A DNA stretch of 27,612 nt. Source: a virus. Where the stretch lies: positions 1 to 27,612 of the IMG/VR virus record IMGVR_UViG_3300034120_002861; one strand, written 5' to 3'. Shown here in pieces: positions 20,389-27,612 of this stretch. Within the stretch, counting starts at the first letter, position 1. Every line of letters starts with the position of its first letter. A program made the translations under genes and the position numbers. Below the pieces are notes generated by a model, which was given only the letters and a program-made list of their open reading frames with translations, did no database searches and was not told the DNA's origin.

Positions 20389-21940
20389 GCCGCACAAGGG
20401 CCAGCGGAACATCTGGAGCGACACGACGCGACACCGCATTGTCCGGTGTGGGCGGCGCTTCGGAAAGTCGACGCTGGGCATCATTGAAACCATCGGGGAC
20501 TTGGCTCGCCCGGGGGTCGCCTCGCGCAACAACTACCACGTCGGCTGGTTCACGCCCGAGTACAAGTACCTCGACGTCGTGTGGGAAACGCTGACAAGGA
20601 CGCTGGCTCCCGCCATCAAACGGGTCAACAACGCCAAGTTCCGCATGGAACTGGTCAACGGCAGCACCGTGGAGGCGTGGACGCTCAACAACAACCTCGA
20701 CGCGGGCCGCAGCCGCAAGTACCACAAGATCATCGTGGATGAGGCGGGCCTGATTCCCAACCTCCGGCGGTGGTGGGACGCGTCCGCCAGCGCGACACTG
20801 ATCGACTTTGAAGGGCGGGCGTTGTTCCTTGGCACGCCCAACCCCATCGGTCCGGACTTTGACTCGTTCTTTGACGCCGCCTCCGACGACCCGGACTGGG
20901 CGGGCATTACCGCCACCACATTTGACAACAACTTTCTGCCGGAGCAGGAGTTGGAGCGGATTCGCGACCGTCGTTCCAAGATGCCTGACTGGCTGTGGTT
21001 GCAGGAATACATGGCCGAGCCGTGCGACGCCGCGGCGGGGTTCTTTCCCCGGGCGTTGGTGTCGCGGCTCATGGCCCAGACCATCGCACCCATCTACGAG
21101 GGCGACTTGGACCTGCCAGACGTCAGCGCGTCGTTCAAGGACCACCTGCTTATCAGCCGAGACGTCAAACTGGCCGAGTGGAAGCAGCAGGACGGGCGTG
21201 GAAAGTGGAAACTGTGGTTCCACCCCGATGACGTTGACGCAATCCGCCAGTTCACGTACGTTGCCGGCTGCGACATCGGTGCGGGTGTCGGATCCAGCAA
21301 CACCGTGTTTTCCGTGTTCAGCCCCGACCAAGGAGCCAAGATTGCCGAATACTCCAGCCCGCTGGTCGGTCCGGAGGTGGCCGCCCGCGAAATGGCCGTC
21401 TTTGGCTTGTGGCTTCAAGGAGCCACTAAAGCCGTCCGGGTGTGCCCGGAAACCAACGGCGGTGCAGGCCAGGCGTTTGTCAAGGCCATGATGGACATTC
21501 AATACCCGGCTCTGTTCACGACGAGGATTGGCGGGGCCAAGAAGGACGCCGCAATAACCAAGACGTCGCTGGAAGTCGGCTGGCGTTCGTCCCAGCCGGG
21601 CAAGATTGCCATGTTGACGGCCTACCAGACCGCCCTGTCCAACGGGTCGTTCTACAACCCGTCCGCGGCGGCCTTGACCGAGTGCATGACCTACGCCTTT
21701 GACAAGCGGGGCAGTCTGGTGTCCATCAAGAGAGACATGGACCCGACGGACGACATTGCACGGGTGCCGCACGGCGACAAAGTCATTGCCGACGGGCTTG
21801 CGTGGCACGCCGCGGCGCACGCGCCGGAGCCCCCCGAGCCGCCCAAGCCCGAGCATGATCCGACGACGTTTGCGTACCGCAAGGCGCAACGGCAAGCAGC
21901 CCAGACACGCCAAGGGCGTGGCTGCTACGGGTACGTCTAG
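20354..21940 (+). CDS. terL: Terminase large subunit
   Basis: 528 residues. The packaging ATPase has Walker A GRRFGKST (33-40), Walker B KIIVDE (125-130) and motif III ALFLGTPNP (156-164). The nuclease domain has YVAGCDIGAG with Asp307, VCPETNGG with Glu366, and HGDKVIADG with Asp475 and Asp480. These are the expected motor and RNase H-like nuclease parts of TerL, which cuts concatemeric DNA and drives it through the portal. The start at 20354 is chosen because residues upstream belong to the overlapping gene's other frame. The protein ends with a Pro/Gln/Arg-rich tail. Confidence 0.95.
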   Translation: MAAQPTAITAIEPHKGQRNIWSDTTRHRIVRCGRRFGKSTLGIIETIGDLARPGVASRNNYHVGWFTPEYKYLDVVWETLTRTLAPAIKRVNNAKFRMELVNGSTVEAWTLNNNLDAGRSRKYHKIIVDEAGLIPNLRRWWDASASATLIDFEGRALFLGTPNPIGPDFDSFFDAASDDPDWAGITATTFDNNFLPEQELERIRDRRSKMPDWLWLQEYMAEPCDAAAGFFPRALVSRLMAQTIAPIYEGDLDLPDVSASFKDHLLISRDVKLAEWKQQDGRGKWKLWFHPDDVDAIRQFTYVAGCDIGAGVGSSNTVFSVFSPDQGAKIAEYSSPLVGPEVAAREMAVFGLWLQGATKAVRVCPETNGGAGQAFVKAMMDIQYPALFTTRIGGAKKDAAITKTSLEVGWRSSQPGKIAMLTAYQTALSNGSFYNPSAAALTECMTYAFDKRGSLVSIKRDMDPTDDIARVPHGDKVIADGLAWHAAAHAPEPPEPPKPEHDPTTFAYRKAQRQAAQTRQGRGCYGYV

Positions 21941-21956
21941 GCCGGACCTATCATGC

Positions 21957-21979
21957 GGCGGGACATTCCGCCCGGGCTT
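21957..21979 (+). repeat. Late-region repeat, copy 2
   Basis: Identical over 23 bp to 17118-17140. GGCGG, loop GACATT, CCGCC form the hairpin, followed by CGGGCTTT. It lies 16 bp after the large terminase stop and 20 bp before the portal ATG, so it could attenuate or reset transcription between them. Confidence 0.85.
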
Positions 21980-21999
21980 TGCACACGCGAGGTCCGGTC

Positions 22000-23826
22000 A
22001 TGGCACGCATCGAGCCCAAGCGAATCGTCACGGCAGCCCGCCACGGGTGGTACCGACGAGACTGGATTCGCCACAATCAACTGCTGGCAGAGCAGCAACT
22101 GGCCGGACCCTACTTCCGGACCATGATCAATCCGGAAGCCCAGAAGATCGGCTCGACGCAGCCAATCAGCGTGCTGGGCTCGATGATCGACGCGTACTTG
22201 CCCCAACTGGTGTCGTCCCGGTGGACGGTGGACTGCACGTCCAAGTTGACCGGGTTCCAGGGTGAAGCCGCCATGCGAGGGCTTCGGCTGACCCACTTGT
22301 GCGAGGAACTGAAGATCCCCGCGCAGGACCGGCTGGTGACGCTCGACACGCTGCTGTGCGGCGAGGGCATGTGGCGGTGCGGGCTCAAGGACGGACCCGA
22401 CTGGGTGCGGGTCGATTCCGCGACGTACGACCCGGGCCAGCCGTTTGCCATTCGCGTGCCGCCGGGCAATCTGACGACCGACCCGATTGCCAGACACCCC
22501 GACGAGCGTCGCTTTATTGGCGACCGGTTCATTGCCGACAGGCAAGTGCTGCTCGAGGCGGGCATTGGGGATCCCGACTACATCTCGACCCTGCCCAACA
22601 TCACCAACCAGCAGGTTCACTTGGATCCGTCGGCCCCGCAGCGGTACGCCGGACTGACGTCCGACGCGTTGCTGAGCGACGACTTGATCGAACTGTGGTA
22701 CATGATGGTGTGGGATGGCAACCGGCGACTGGAAATGGTCGTGGCCAACCTTGATCAGACGGACCGGTTCATCATCGAACCACGCGAGTACGAAGGCTAC
22801 GAACTGGGCCCCTACGAGTCTGTCCGGATCTACGAGCATCCCAACGACGCCAACGGCATCAGTCTGGCCATGCGGCTCATGGACCTGCACCTCGCGGTCC
22901 AGCGGGTTGCGGAACGCACCATTCGGCACGTCCTCAAGACCAAACGCAACCCCGTGTACAGCGAGGAGATCGGCAAGGAAACGGCCATGGCCATCAACGA
23001 GGCCGCGGACGACGAGCCGATCCCGGGCGACCCCAACAGCGTCAAGGAGATGGTCACTGGCGGCATGATTGACCAGTTCCAGCGCGGCATGACCGTTCTG
23101 TTGAACCTGGCAGACAACGCCGGAGCCAGTTTGCAGCAGTCGGCCGGACGCAGCGGCGTTGCGGACACCGCAACCGAGGCGAGCATCATTGCTGGCAAGG
23201 CCAACAACCTCATCCAGATGATCCGTGGCCCGCTTCAGCAGGCCCGCCGCAACATCATCAAGCGGCTGTCGTGGTACGAGGACACGGCTCCGGTGCGAGA
23301 GCAGTTGTACTCGATCACCGTAGGACCGGGCCTCAAGTCCAACGTGGTGTACGACCCCGCGACCCGCGAAGGCGACTTCAGCGACTTCACGTACGACTGC
23401 GGCATCGAGTTTGCGACCAGCATGGATCAGGCCACGCGGCTGGTGCGGTTGCAGCAGATCGTGGCGGTCCTGCCCAACTTTGTGCAAATGACGGCCATGT
23501 TTGGCGGCGACATTCGGGCCGCCCTCAACCTGTTCACAAAGGAATACCCGGAACTGGCGGACATCTTCCCGACTGGCGTCGAGGAGACGCTGAAGATGCT
23601 GATGACTCCGGGCATGATGCCGCCCAACGGCCAAGTGCCGGTCACGTTGCAGCAACAGATGATGCAGATGATGCAGGCCCAAATGATCGCGCCGGCTGGC
23701 GCGTCGCCCGCAGGCGCTCGCAACCCCGGAACCAACTCGCAAGGGATGCAACTGGCCCAGATGGCCAGGGACGCATCAGGAACCAACCAGAGAGCCAGCA
23801 TGGCCCCCGGCCGGACGCTTGGGTGA
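22000..23826 (+). CDS. Portal protein
   Basis: 608 residues, straight after the large terminase. The N-terminal part is typical (YRRDWIRHNQLLAEQQLAGP, PISVLGSMIDAYLPQLVS). A long helical stretch near 350-440 includes VADTATEASIIAGKANNLIQ followed by GPLQQARRNIIKRLSWY, which fits the portal stem and its late helices. The C-terminus is Met/Gln-rich (QQQMMQMMQAQM) and ends in a low-complexity tail. Portals form the dodecameric ring through which TerL packages DNA and to which the neck attaches. Assignment rests on order, size and these segments. Confidence 0.8.
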   Translation: MARIEPKRIVTAARHGWYRRDWIRHNQLLAEQQLAGPYFRTMINPEAQKIGSTQPISVLGSMIDAYLPQLVSSRWTVDCTSKLTGFQGEAAMRGLRLTHLCEELKIPAQDRLVTLDTLLCGEGMWRCGLKDGPDWVRVDSATYDPGQPFAIRVPPGNLTTDPIARHPDERRFIGDRFIADRQVLLEAGIGDPDYISTLPNITNQQVHLDPSAPQRYAGLTSDALLSDDLIELWYMMVWDGNRRLEMVVANLDQTDRFIIEPREYEGYELGPYESVRIYEHPNDANGISLAMRLMDLHLAVQRVAERTIRHVLKTKRNPVYSEEIGKETAMAINEAADDEPIPGDPNSVKEMVTGGMIDQFQRGMTVLLNLADNAGASLQQSAGRSGVADTATEASIIAGKANNLIQMIRGPLQQARRNIIKRLSWYEDTAPVREQLYSITVGPGLKSNVVYDPATREGDFSDFTYDCGIEFATSMDQATRLVRLQQIVAVLPNFVQMTAMFGGDIRAALNLFTKEYPELADIFPTGVEETLKMLMTPGMMPPNGQVPVTLQQQMMQMMQAQMIAPAGASPAGARNPGTNSQGMQLAQMARDASGTNQRASMAPGRTLG

Positions 23827-23832
23827 TTACCT

Positions 23833-24306
23833 ATGCCAATGTACCCCCGTCGTTGCGTTTCGTGCAATCACACGTTTGAGGACTACGTGTCCGCATCCGT
23901 GGCCAAGCGGGCCAAGTCCATGTCGACGCTCCTCAAGTGCCCGCAGTGCGACTCGCCCACGGAGCCGCAGTTTGAACGTCTTGACATCAAGCAAGGCTTT
24001 CGCACGTTCATCGGCAAGCAGTCCATGTCGCTCACGGAAGGGTGCGGACCCGGCGGCGTTGCCACGTTTCGGCAGCGAATGGGTGGCGACTTGGCCAACT
24101 GCATCCAAAGCGATGGCCGCGTGATGTTCGACGACTCGCGGCAGCGAGAACAGTGGGATCGCCGCAAGGAACAACTGGAAACCGATGATTGGCGGCGGCT
24201 GGAGAACGAAGGCAAACTCAAGCCCACGCCATCGCCCCTGACAACCGCGCAACGCGAGGAAGTTCTGTCGACCATCTACCGCGAGGCCAACCGATTGTCG
24301 GAGTAA
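23833..24306 (+). CDS. Zinc-ribbon protein, FmdB-like N-terminus
   Basis: 157 residues. MPMYPRRCVSCNHTFED, then KCPQCDSP, gives a CxxC...CxxC zinc ribbon (Cys8, 11, 36, 39) like FmdB-type ribbons. A charged helical half follows, with EQWDRRKEQLETDDWRRLEN and a C-terminal EEVLSTIYREANRLSE. It lies between the portal and scaffold genes, where phages often carry small head-assembly or regulatory proteins. The function is not shown. Confidence 0.7.
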   Translation: MPMYPRRCVSCNHTFEDYVSASVAKRAKSMSTLLKCPQCDSPTEPQFERLDIKQGFRTFIGKQSMSLTEGCGPGGVATFRQRMGGDLANCIQSDGRVMFDDSRQREQWDRRKEQLETDDWRRLENEGKLKPTPSPLTTAQREEVLSTIYREANRLSE

Positions 24307-24329
24307 ACGTGTCACAAGTATGACACGTT
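24306..24329 (+). promoter_or_regulatory. Perfect inverted repeat, operator or hairpin
   Basis: AACGTGTCA (24306-24314) and TGACACGTT (24321-24329) are perfectly complementary, with a 6-nt spacer CAAGTA. There is no T-run. It lies between the zinc-ribbon gene's stop and the promoter at 24328, so a dimeric regulator's operator is as likely as an RNA hairpin. Confidence 0.7.
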
Positions 24330-24354
24330 ACAACACCACGGAGTGTGGTATAAA
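24328..24354 (+). promoter_or_regulatory. Extended -10 promoter for head genes
   Basis: TGGTATAAAT (24346-24355) gives a TGn extended -10 with TATAAA at 24349-24354. A weak TTACAA lies 15 bp upstream. It is among the few AT-rich spots in the window and lies 65 bp before the scaffold gene, with the inverted repeat at 24306 next to it. Confidence 0.55.
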
Positions 24355-24419
24355 TCGTCCGCATGCAATCGTGATGCGCGTCATGCACCGCGCACAGCAG
24401 GAATCACGGAGCGGACACA

Positions 24420-25439
24420 ATGGACGAAACAACGGTCGACAACTCCCAGCAGGAGCCCGGTGAACCCAATGCGGCGGTTCAAGAAACCGTTGCGCCTACG
24501 CCTGCGGATTATGCACGCGACGGCGCGACCGCTATCTCCGCAGCGTTTGACGCGCTGGACAGCGGCGGGGAGGCGGAAGCGTCAGATGCGGACAAGACGC
24601 TTCAGGAACACGGAATCACGCCGGACCAGGTTGCTCAGCCTGCACCGGCAGGCGAGAAAGTTTCGGTTCCTGCGGCGGAGGCACCGGCCGCAACCAATGA
24701 CGCAGCCTTGGACAAGTTGCTTGCGGCTTTGGGCGTGACCAACGCGCCCGCACCAACGGCGGCCCAGCCAACTGACGCCAAGTCGCCCGCGACGACGGCG
24801 GCTGCGACTGATCCCAAGGCGGCCCCGGACGCGAAAGCGTCGTTGGACGACCACGCCAACTCGTTCGTCAAGTTCATGCGGGACGAGTTTGGCGAGGATG
24901 CGGCCAAGGCGGCCACGGCGTTTGCCGAGGGCATCACGGCCAAGAACAAGCAGATCGCTTCGTCGCTGGAACGAATGGAGTCGCTGACCCGCGACGTGGC
25001 CCTCCAGCACGACCCAATGAACGTCGCCATTGACGGCAAGGCGTCTGGCGACACAACCAACAAGACCCTGTACGGCGATTCGTGGATGAAGGCGACGCCG
25101 GACCAGAGAAGCAACAGAGAACTGGTCGCACAGACCATGGTCAAGATGGCTCAGAGTGCCATCAGCAAGGGGCAGACGATCACGCCCGATCTGGAGCAGG
25201 TGTTGTTCAACGCCGCCACGCATCACGTGGCAAAGAACACGCCGGCCGGAAAGTCCGCACGGACCGAAGTGATCAACCGCTCGGCTGCACAGCGTCAGGG
25301 ACAACGCGTTGCGGTTCCGGGCAGGGCCACGGCATCTGGACTTCCCATGTCGCGGTCCGAGGCAAACAAGAGCGGGAGGCAGAGTTTGGCGGACGTCGGG
25401 TCTGCGGCCATTGCGGCCGCACTCGGCCAACTTGGGTGA
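24420..25439 (+). CDS. Putative scaffolding protein
   Basis: 339 residues, acidic and Ala/Pro/Thr-rich in the first 150, with no globular fold apparent. A more ordered helical part follows (DDHANSFVKFMRDEFGEDAA, IASSLERMESL), then a basic C-terminus (GRATASGLPMSRSEANKSGR). Position just before the major capsid gene, low complexity and the acidic-to-basic layout are typical of head scaffolds, which guide capsid assembly and then leave. The ribosome site is GGAGCGGAC, nearly the same as before the small terminase candidate. Confidence 0.65.
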   Translation: MDETTVDNSQQEPGEPNAAVQETVAPTPADYARDGATAISAAFDALDSGGEAEASDADKTLQEHGITPDQVAQPAPAGEKVSVPAAEAPAATNDAALDKLLAALGVTNAPAPTAAQPTDAKSPATTAAATDPKAAPDAKASLDDHANSFVKFMRDEFGEDAAKAATAFAEGITAKNKQIASSLERMESLTRDVALQHDPMNVAIDGKASGDTTNKTLYGDSWMKATPDQRSNRELVAQTMVKMAQSAISKGQTITPDLEQVLFNAATHHVAKNTPAGKSARTEVINRSAAQRQGQRVAVPGRATASGLPMSRSEANKSGRQSLADVGSAAIAAALGQLG

Positions 25440-25472
25440 TCCGGAGCAGGCGGAGCCCGGAAGGACTAAGCA

Positions 25473-26609
25473 ATGTCGACGTTTTCTACTGGTGTGGCGC
25501 TCAGTGCGCTGTCGGGGGTCGTGAACGCGGCCCTGCCGACGATTGACAAGGACATTCAGGAAACCCAGCGTTTCAACCGGATGCCCGGCAACATGCTGCT
25601 CATCGACGGGGCAGAGGAGCAGGACACGACCGGCAACATCTACGGCTGGAACATTCGCGTTCGCGAGGCCGCCGGCTCGACGCAAGCCCTGCGTGCCTTC
25701 CAAGCCACGCAGTACCAGGTCGGCTACTACACGGAACGGTTCACCGTCCCGTTCCGCGACAAGACCAACACGGCGTTTGCGTTCGACCGGCTGGAAATCA
25801 GCCGCAACCGGGCAGCCCCCAACCGCATCTACGACCTGCTCAAGGAGCGTCGGTCGGCGCAGTTGGAGAACATCGCCAACGTCAACGAGATCGAGGTCTT
25901 TGGCGCGCCGTTCGACCAGAACGACGACTCCGCCATTTTCGGCCTTGAGTGCTGGCTTCGCCGGTCCATGGCGTCCGACGGCTCGTTTGTCGCTCTGCCG
26001 GACGGGGGCTACAACGGCACCTACTGGCGAGGCACCGGCAACGCCACTCCCATTGCCATCCTTGGCGGACAGGACACCTCGCAGTTGGCCCTTGAGCGTG
26101 CCCGCAACTACGTGATGACCGTGGGCAACACCTACGTCGACACGACCCTTCTCGATGCCGTCAAGCGGTGCATCAACGAGACGATGTTCGAGATGGTCCC
26201 GGGCCTGACCGGCAAGTCCGGCCCCAGCATGGGCGGCGACGACGCATTGATCTTCTGGGATCCCGAGTACGACGATCAGTACGACTCGTTCCTGGCGGCC
26301 GGTCCCGACCCCCGGTACCGCTCCGGCGGCGGCGACTACTACCCGGGCAAGAAGCGCACCCTGTGGGGCGCGCAACTCGTCCGTACCCCCGCGCTCCGCA
26401 ACAAGGCCGACCGCCCCATCTTCGGCCTGCGCCGCTCGATGCTTCAGGTCATCAAGGGCCGCGGCATGTGGATGGTTGACGGCGACGGCGTCGTTCCCGG
26501 CGCACACAACGTCGTCTACAAGCCGCGCGACTACACGTGGCAGATGATCTGCCGCGATTTCCGCAAGGGCGGTTTCCGCATCCACTCCACGTTCACCACC
26601 GGCTCCTAA
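25473..26609 (+). CDS. Putative major capsid protein
   Basis: 378 residues, with a GGAAGGAC ribosome site. It follows the scaffold gene by 33 bp. The N-terminal arm is polar. The core mixes strands and helices (NIYGWNIRVREA, YYTERFTVPFRDKTNTAFAF) with Trp/Tyr-rich loops, and the end is basic (TWQMICRDFRKGGFRIHSTF). A HK97-type fold is expected from size and context, but I cannot match a specific capsid family. A strong hairpin follows the gene. Confidence 0.7.
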   Translation: MSTFSTGVALSALSGVVNAALPTIDKDIQETQRFNRMPGNMLLIDGAEEQDTTGNIYGWNIRVREAAGSTQALRAFQATQYQVGYYTERFTVPFRDKTNTAFAFDRLEISRNRAAPNRIYDLLKERRSAQLENIANVNEIEVFGAPFDQNDDSAIFGLECWLRRSMASDGSFVALPDGGYNGTYWRGTGNATPIAILGGQDTSQLALERARNYVMTVGNTYVDTTLLDAVKRCINETMFEMVPGLTGKSGPSMGGDDALIFWDPEYDDQYDSFLAAGPDPRYRSGGGDYYPGKKRTLWGAQLVRTPALRNKADRPIFGLRRSMLQVIKGRGMWMVDGDGVVPGAHNVVYKPRDYTWQMICRDFRKGGFRIHSTFTTGS

Positions 26610-26647
26610 CGCGCACCGTCGCGCGTTGGTGCTTCTGACATTCACGT

Positions 26648-26669
26648 CCCCGCGTCCGCAGACGCGGGG
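26648..26669 (+). terminator. Strong hairpin after capsid gene, no T-run
   Basis: CCCCGCGTC (26648-26656) pairs perfectly with GACGCGGGG (26661-26669) around CGCA. No T-run follows. It may protect the 3' end of the capsid message or partly stop transcription, giving the next gene a lower level. Confidence 0.55.
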
Positions 26670-26695
26670 GCGGTCACAGATCAAAGGGCACAGAC

Positions 26696-27346
26696 ATGAA
26701 CCAACTTCCCGGCCATCAGATTCAGTTTCCTCGCATTGCTCATTACTCAGGCTACAACATCAACGCCACCGCGGGCTCCCGCACGGCGCGCAACGCCGAT
26801 CTCCGGCGCGGCGACGTGTTGCAGTTCGACCCCTTCAACCACGAACGCGTGGCCGCCAGCGCGTCCTACACCGGCTCCTACGGCTCGCCCAGCGTCAGCG
26901 ACACGCTCAACCTCGGCATGGACTACGTCGTGTCTGTGTCGACGACATCGTTCAACACGCCGATTGGCGTCGTGGTTGAGACTCCTGACACGGCCATCAA
27001 CGACCTCGACCCGTTGGTGGCCAACAAGCGTCGCGGCGGCATTGTCCGTGTCGCAACCACCGGGCTGGTCCAGGCTCGCGTCCGGTTGGGCGTGGCTACT
27101 GGCTCGCAGTCCACCGTAAAGGGCCAGACGCGTCTGTCGCTCAAGGCGGGCGAAGTGGCGTTCCAACTGTTCAACACGTCGGCCACTGTCGACACCTCCA
27201 ACTTGGTGTGCGGCGCGGCGTCCGGCACGCCGGAAGTCGTGGCAGCGCGTGTTCACGCCATCGCGATGGAAAGCGTCACCGACTCCGGTTCCGCCAGCGG
27301 CACCGAGTACCTGATGTGGGTGCAGTTGATCCAGCCGCTGCACTGA
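26696..27346 (+). CDS. Putative head decoration or minor virion protein
   Basis: 216 residues directly downstream of the capsid gene. It is beta-rich, with small residues and few Cys (SVSDTLNLGMDYVVSVSTTS, RGGIVRVATTGLVQARVRLG, GTEYLMWVQLIQPLH). This is common for capsid decoration proteins or fibres encoded after the major capsid gene. No family is recognised. The ribosome site is an AAAGGG, 7 bp from the ATG. Confidence 0.6.
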   Translation: MNQLPGHQIQFPRIAHYSGYNINATAGSRTARNADLRRGDVLQFDPFNHERVAASASYTGSYGSPSVSDTLNLGMDYVVSVSTTSFNTPIGVVVETPDTAINDLDPLVANKRRGGIVRVATTGLVQARVRLGVATGSQSTVKGQTRLSLKAGEVAFQLFNTSATVDTSNLVCGAASGTPEVVAARVHAIAMESVTDSGSASGTEYLMWVQLIQPLH

Positions 27347-27392
27347 CGTCGGCGGGCTAACGCCTGCACCACGAGCCTGCTACGCCGGTTCA

Positions 27393-27418
27393 GAACCAAG
27401 CCCAGGGCGGAATGTTCC
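27393..27418 (-). repeat. Late-region repeat, copy 3 (inverted)
   Basis: Read on the minus strand, this matches 17118-17140 in the ACATTCCGCCC core and GGGCTT, with one extra T between them. It also shares the next bases GGTTC with copy 1 only. Its orientation is opposite to copies 1 and 2. It lies between the last complete head gene and the next gene. Confidence 0.7.
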
Positions 27419-27472
27419 CACTGACCCCCACAAGCAATCTGGACCGGCGCTTTGTTTGAAGTTTCCGACACC

Positions 27473-27612
27473 ATGTCGTTCCGCGACATCCAGATCCGCG
27501 TGGCGGAACTGGCCGGTGTCGCGTCGTACGACTCCGCGGGTTTGGCCGTGCCGCCAACCAACGCGTACAACCTTGACCGACTGAAGCGGGCGATCACCGA
27601 CGCCGTTCGGCA
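27473..27612 (+). CDS. Start of neck or head-completion type gene (3' cut)
   Basis: 46 residues are visible before the window ends. The start MSFRDIQIRVAELAGVASYD, then VPPTNAYNLDRLKRAITDAV, resembles a phage virion family I have seen after capsid genes (TFRDLQIRVAEYLGVA, PPT, then a helix). The exact role is uncertain; an adaptor or tail-completion protein is likely from position. No strong ribosome site precedes this ATG, and an in-frame TTG lies seven codons upstream. Confidence 0.65.
   Translation, partial: MSFRDIQIRVAELAGVASYDSAGLAVPPTNAYNLDRLKRAITDAVR

Noticed and set aside
21937-23751. A 604-codon minus-strand frame
   Set aside because: It is antisense to the portal gene, is His/Arg/Val-rich without recognisable domains, and follows the shadow pattern of the portal codons.
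24582-26684. A 700-codon open frame on the minus strand
   Set aside because: It lies opposite the scaffold and capsid genes, which have ribosome sites and phage gene order. GC-rich DNA makes long antisense frames common, and its product shows no motifs.

Overview
This window is part of a tailed double-stranded DNA phage or prophage (Caudoviricetes) with GC-rich DNA. Recognisable genes lie in the usual phage order: recombination, replication, a DNA methyltransferase, a long run of small unknown genes, then packaging and head genes. No integrase, lysis, DNA polymerase or tail-tube gene is visible, and both edges cut through genes. Codons end mostly in G or C, so the host should be a high-GC bacterium. 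The sequence alone does not identify it.

Layout. 1-2412: an SMC/RecF-like ATPase and a phage recombination-associated protein, closed by a good intrinsic terminator. 2413-2602: a gap holding a tRNA-like element with a standard acceptor stem and T-arm but an atypical middle. 2603-6562: a tightly coupled replication operon, with a winged-helix initiator carrying 12-bp iteron-like repeats inside its gene, a DnaC-type helicase loader, a RuvC-like resolvase, two unknown genes and a C5-cytosine methyltransferase. The methyltransferase gene is open along its whole length in a second frame, which carries WPTP repeats and a family-like C-terminus. 6587-9788: a conserved phage gene of unknown role, a striking tract of GGCNN 5-bp repeats (7211-7456), and a chain of small genes.

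9780-15079: two islands of small unknown genes. Each starts with a near-identical sigma70-type promoter (TTGCAG, 17 bp, TACAAT or TACACT), and each ends at a hairpin with a T-rich tail. Four genes in these islands share the 15-base leader ATGGAGCGACCCATG, in which GGAG serves as ribosome site for the second ATG. Several genes end in EGGAK with the next GTG start overlapping the stop. Between the islands lies a minus-strand gene with good codon structure. 15080-15895 is C/G-run-rich and has no gene I can defend.

15896-27612: the late region. It starts with two putative DNA-binding proteins (one with a LuxR-type helix-turn-helix), opposed by a convincing minus-strand gene. Then come two virion-type proteins (one SGNH-hydrolase-like with three inserted beta repeats), a candidate small terminase, the large terminase, portal, a zinc-ribbon protein, scaffold, major capsid protein, a further head protein and the start of a neck-type gene. 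A 23-bp sequence occurs before the first virion gene and before the portal gene, and again inverted after the last complete head gene.

The replication proteins together suggest an initiator-loader system that recruits the host replicative helicase. The ATPase, the recombination protein and RuvC would process concatemers for packaging by the large terminase. Functions of the small genes are unknown; their position and promoters suggest early host-interaction genes.
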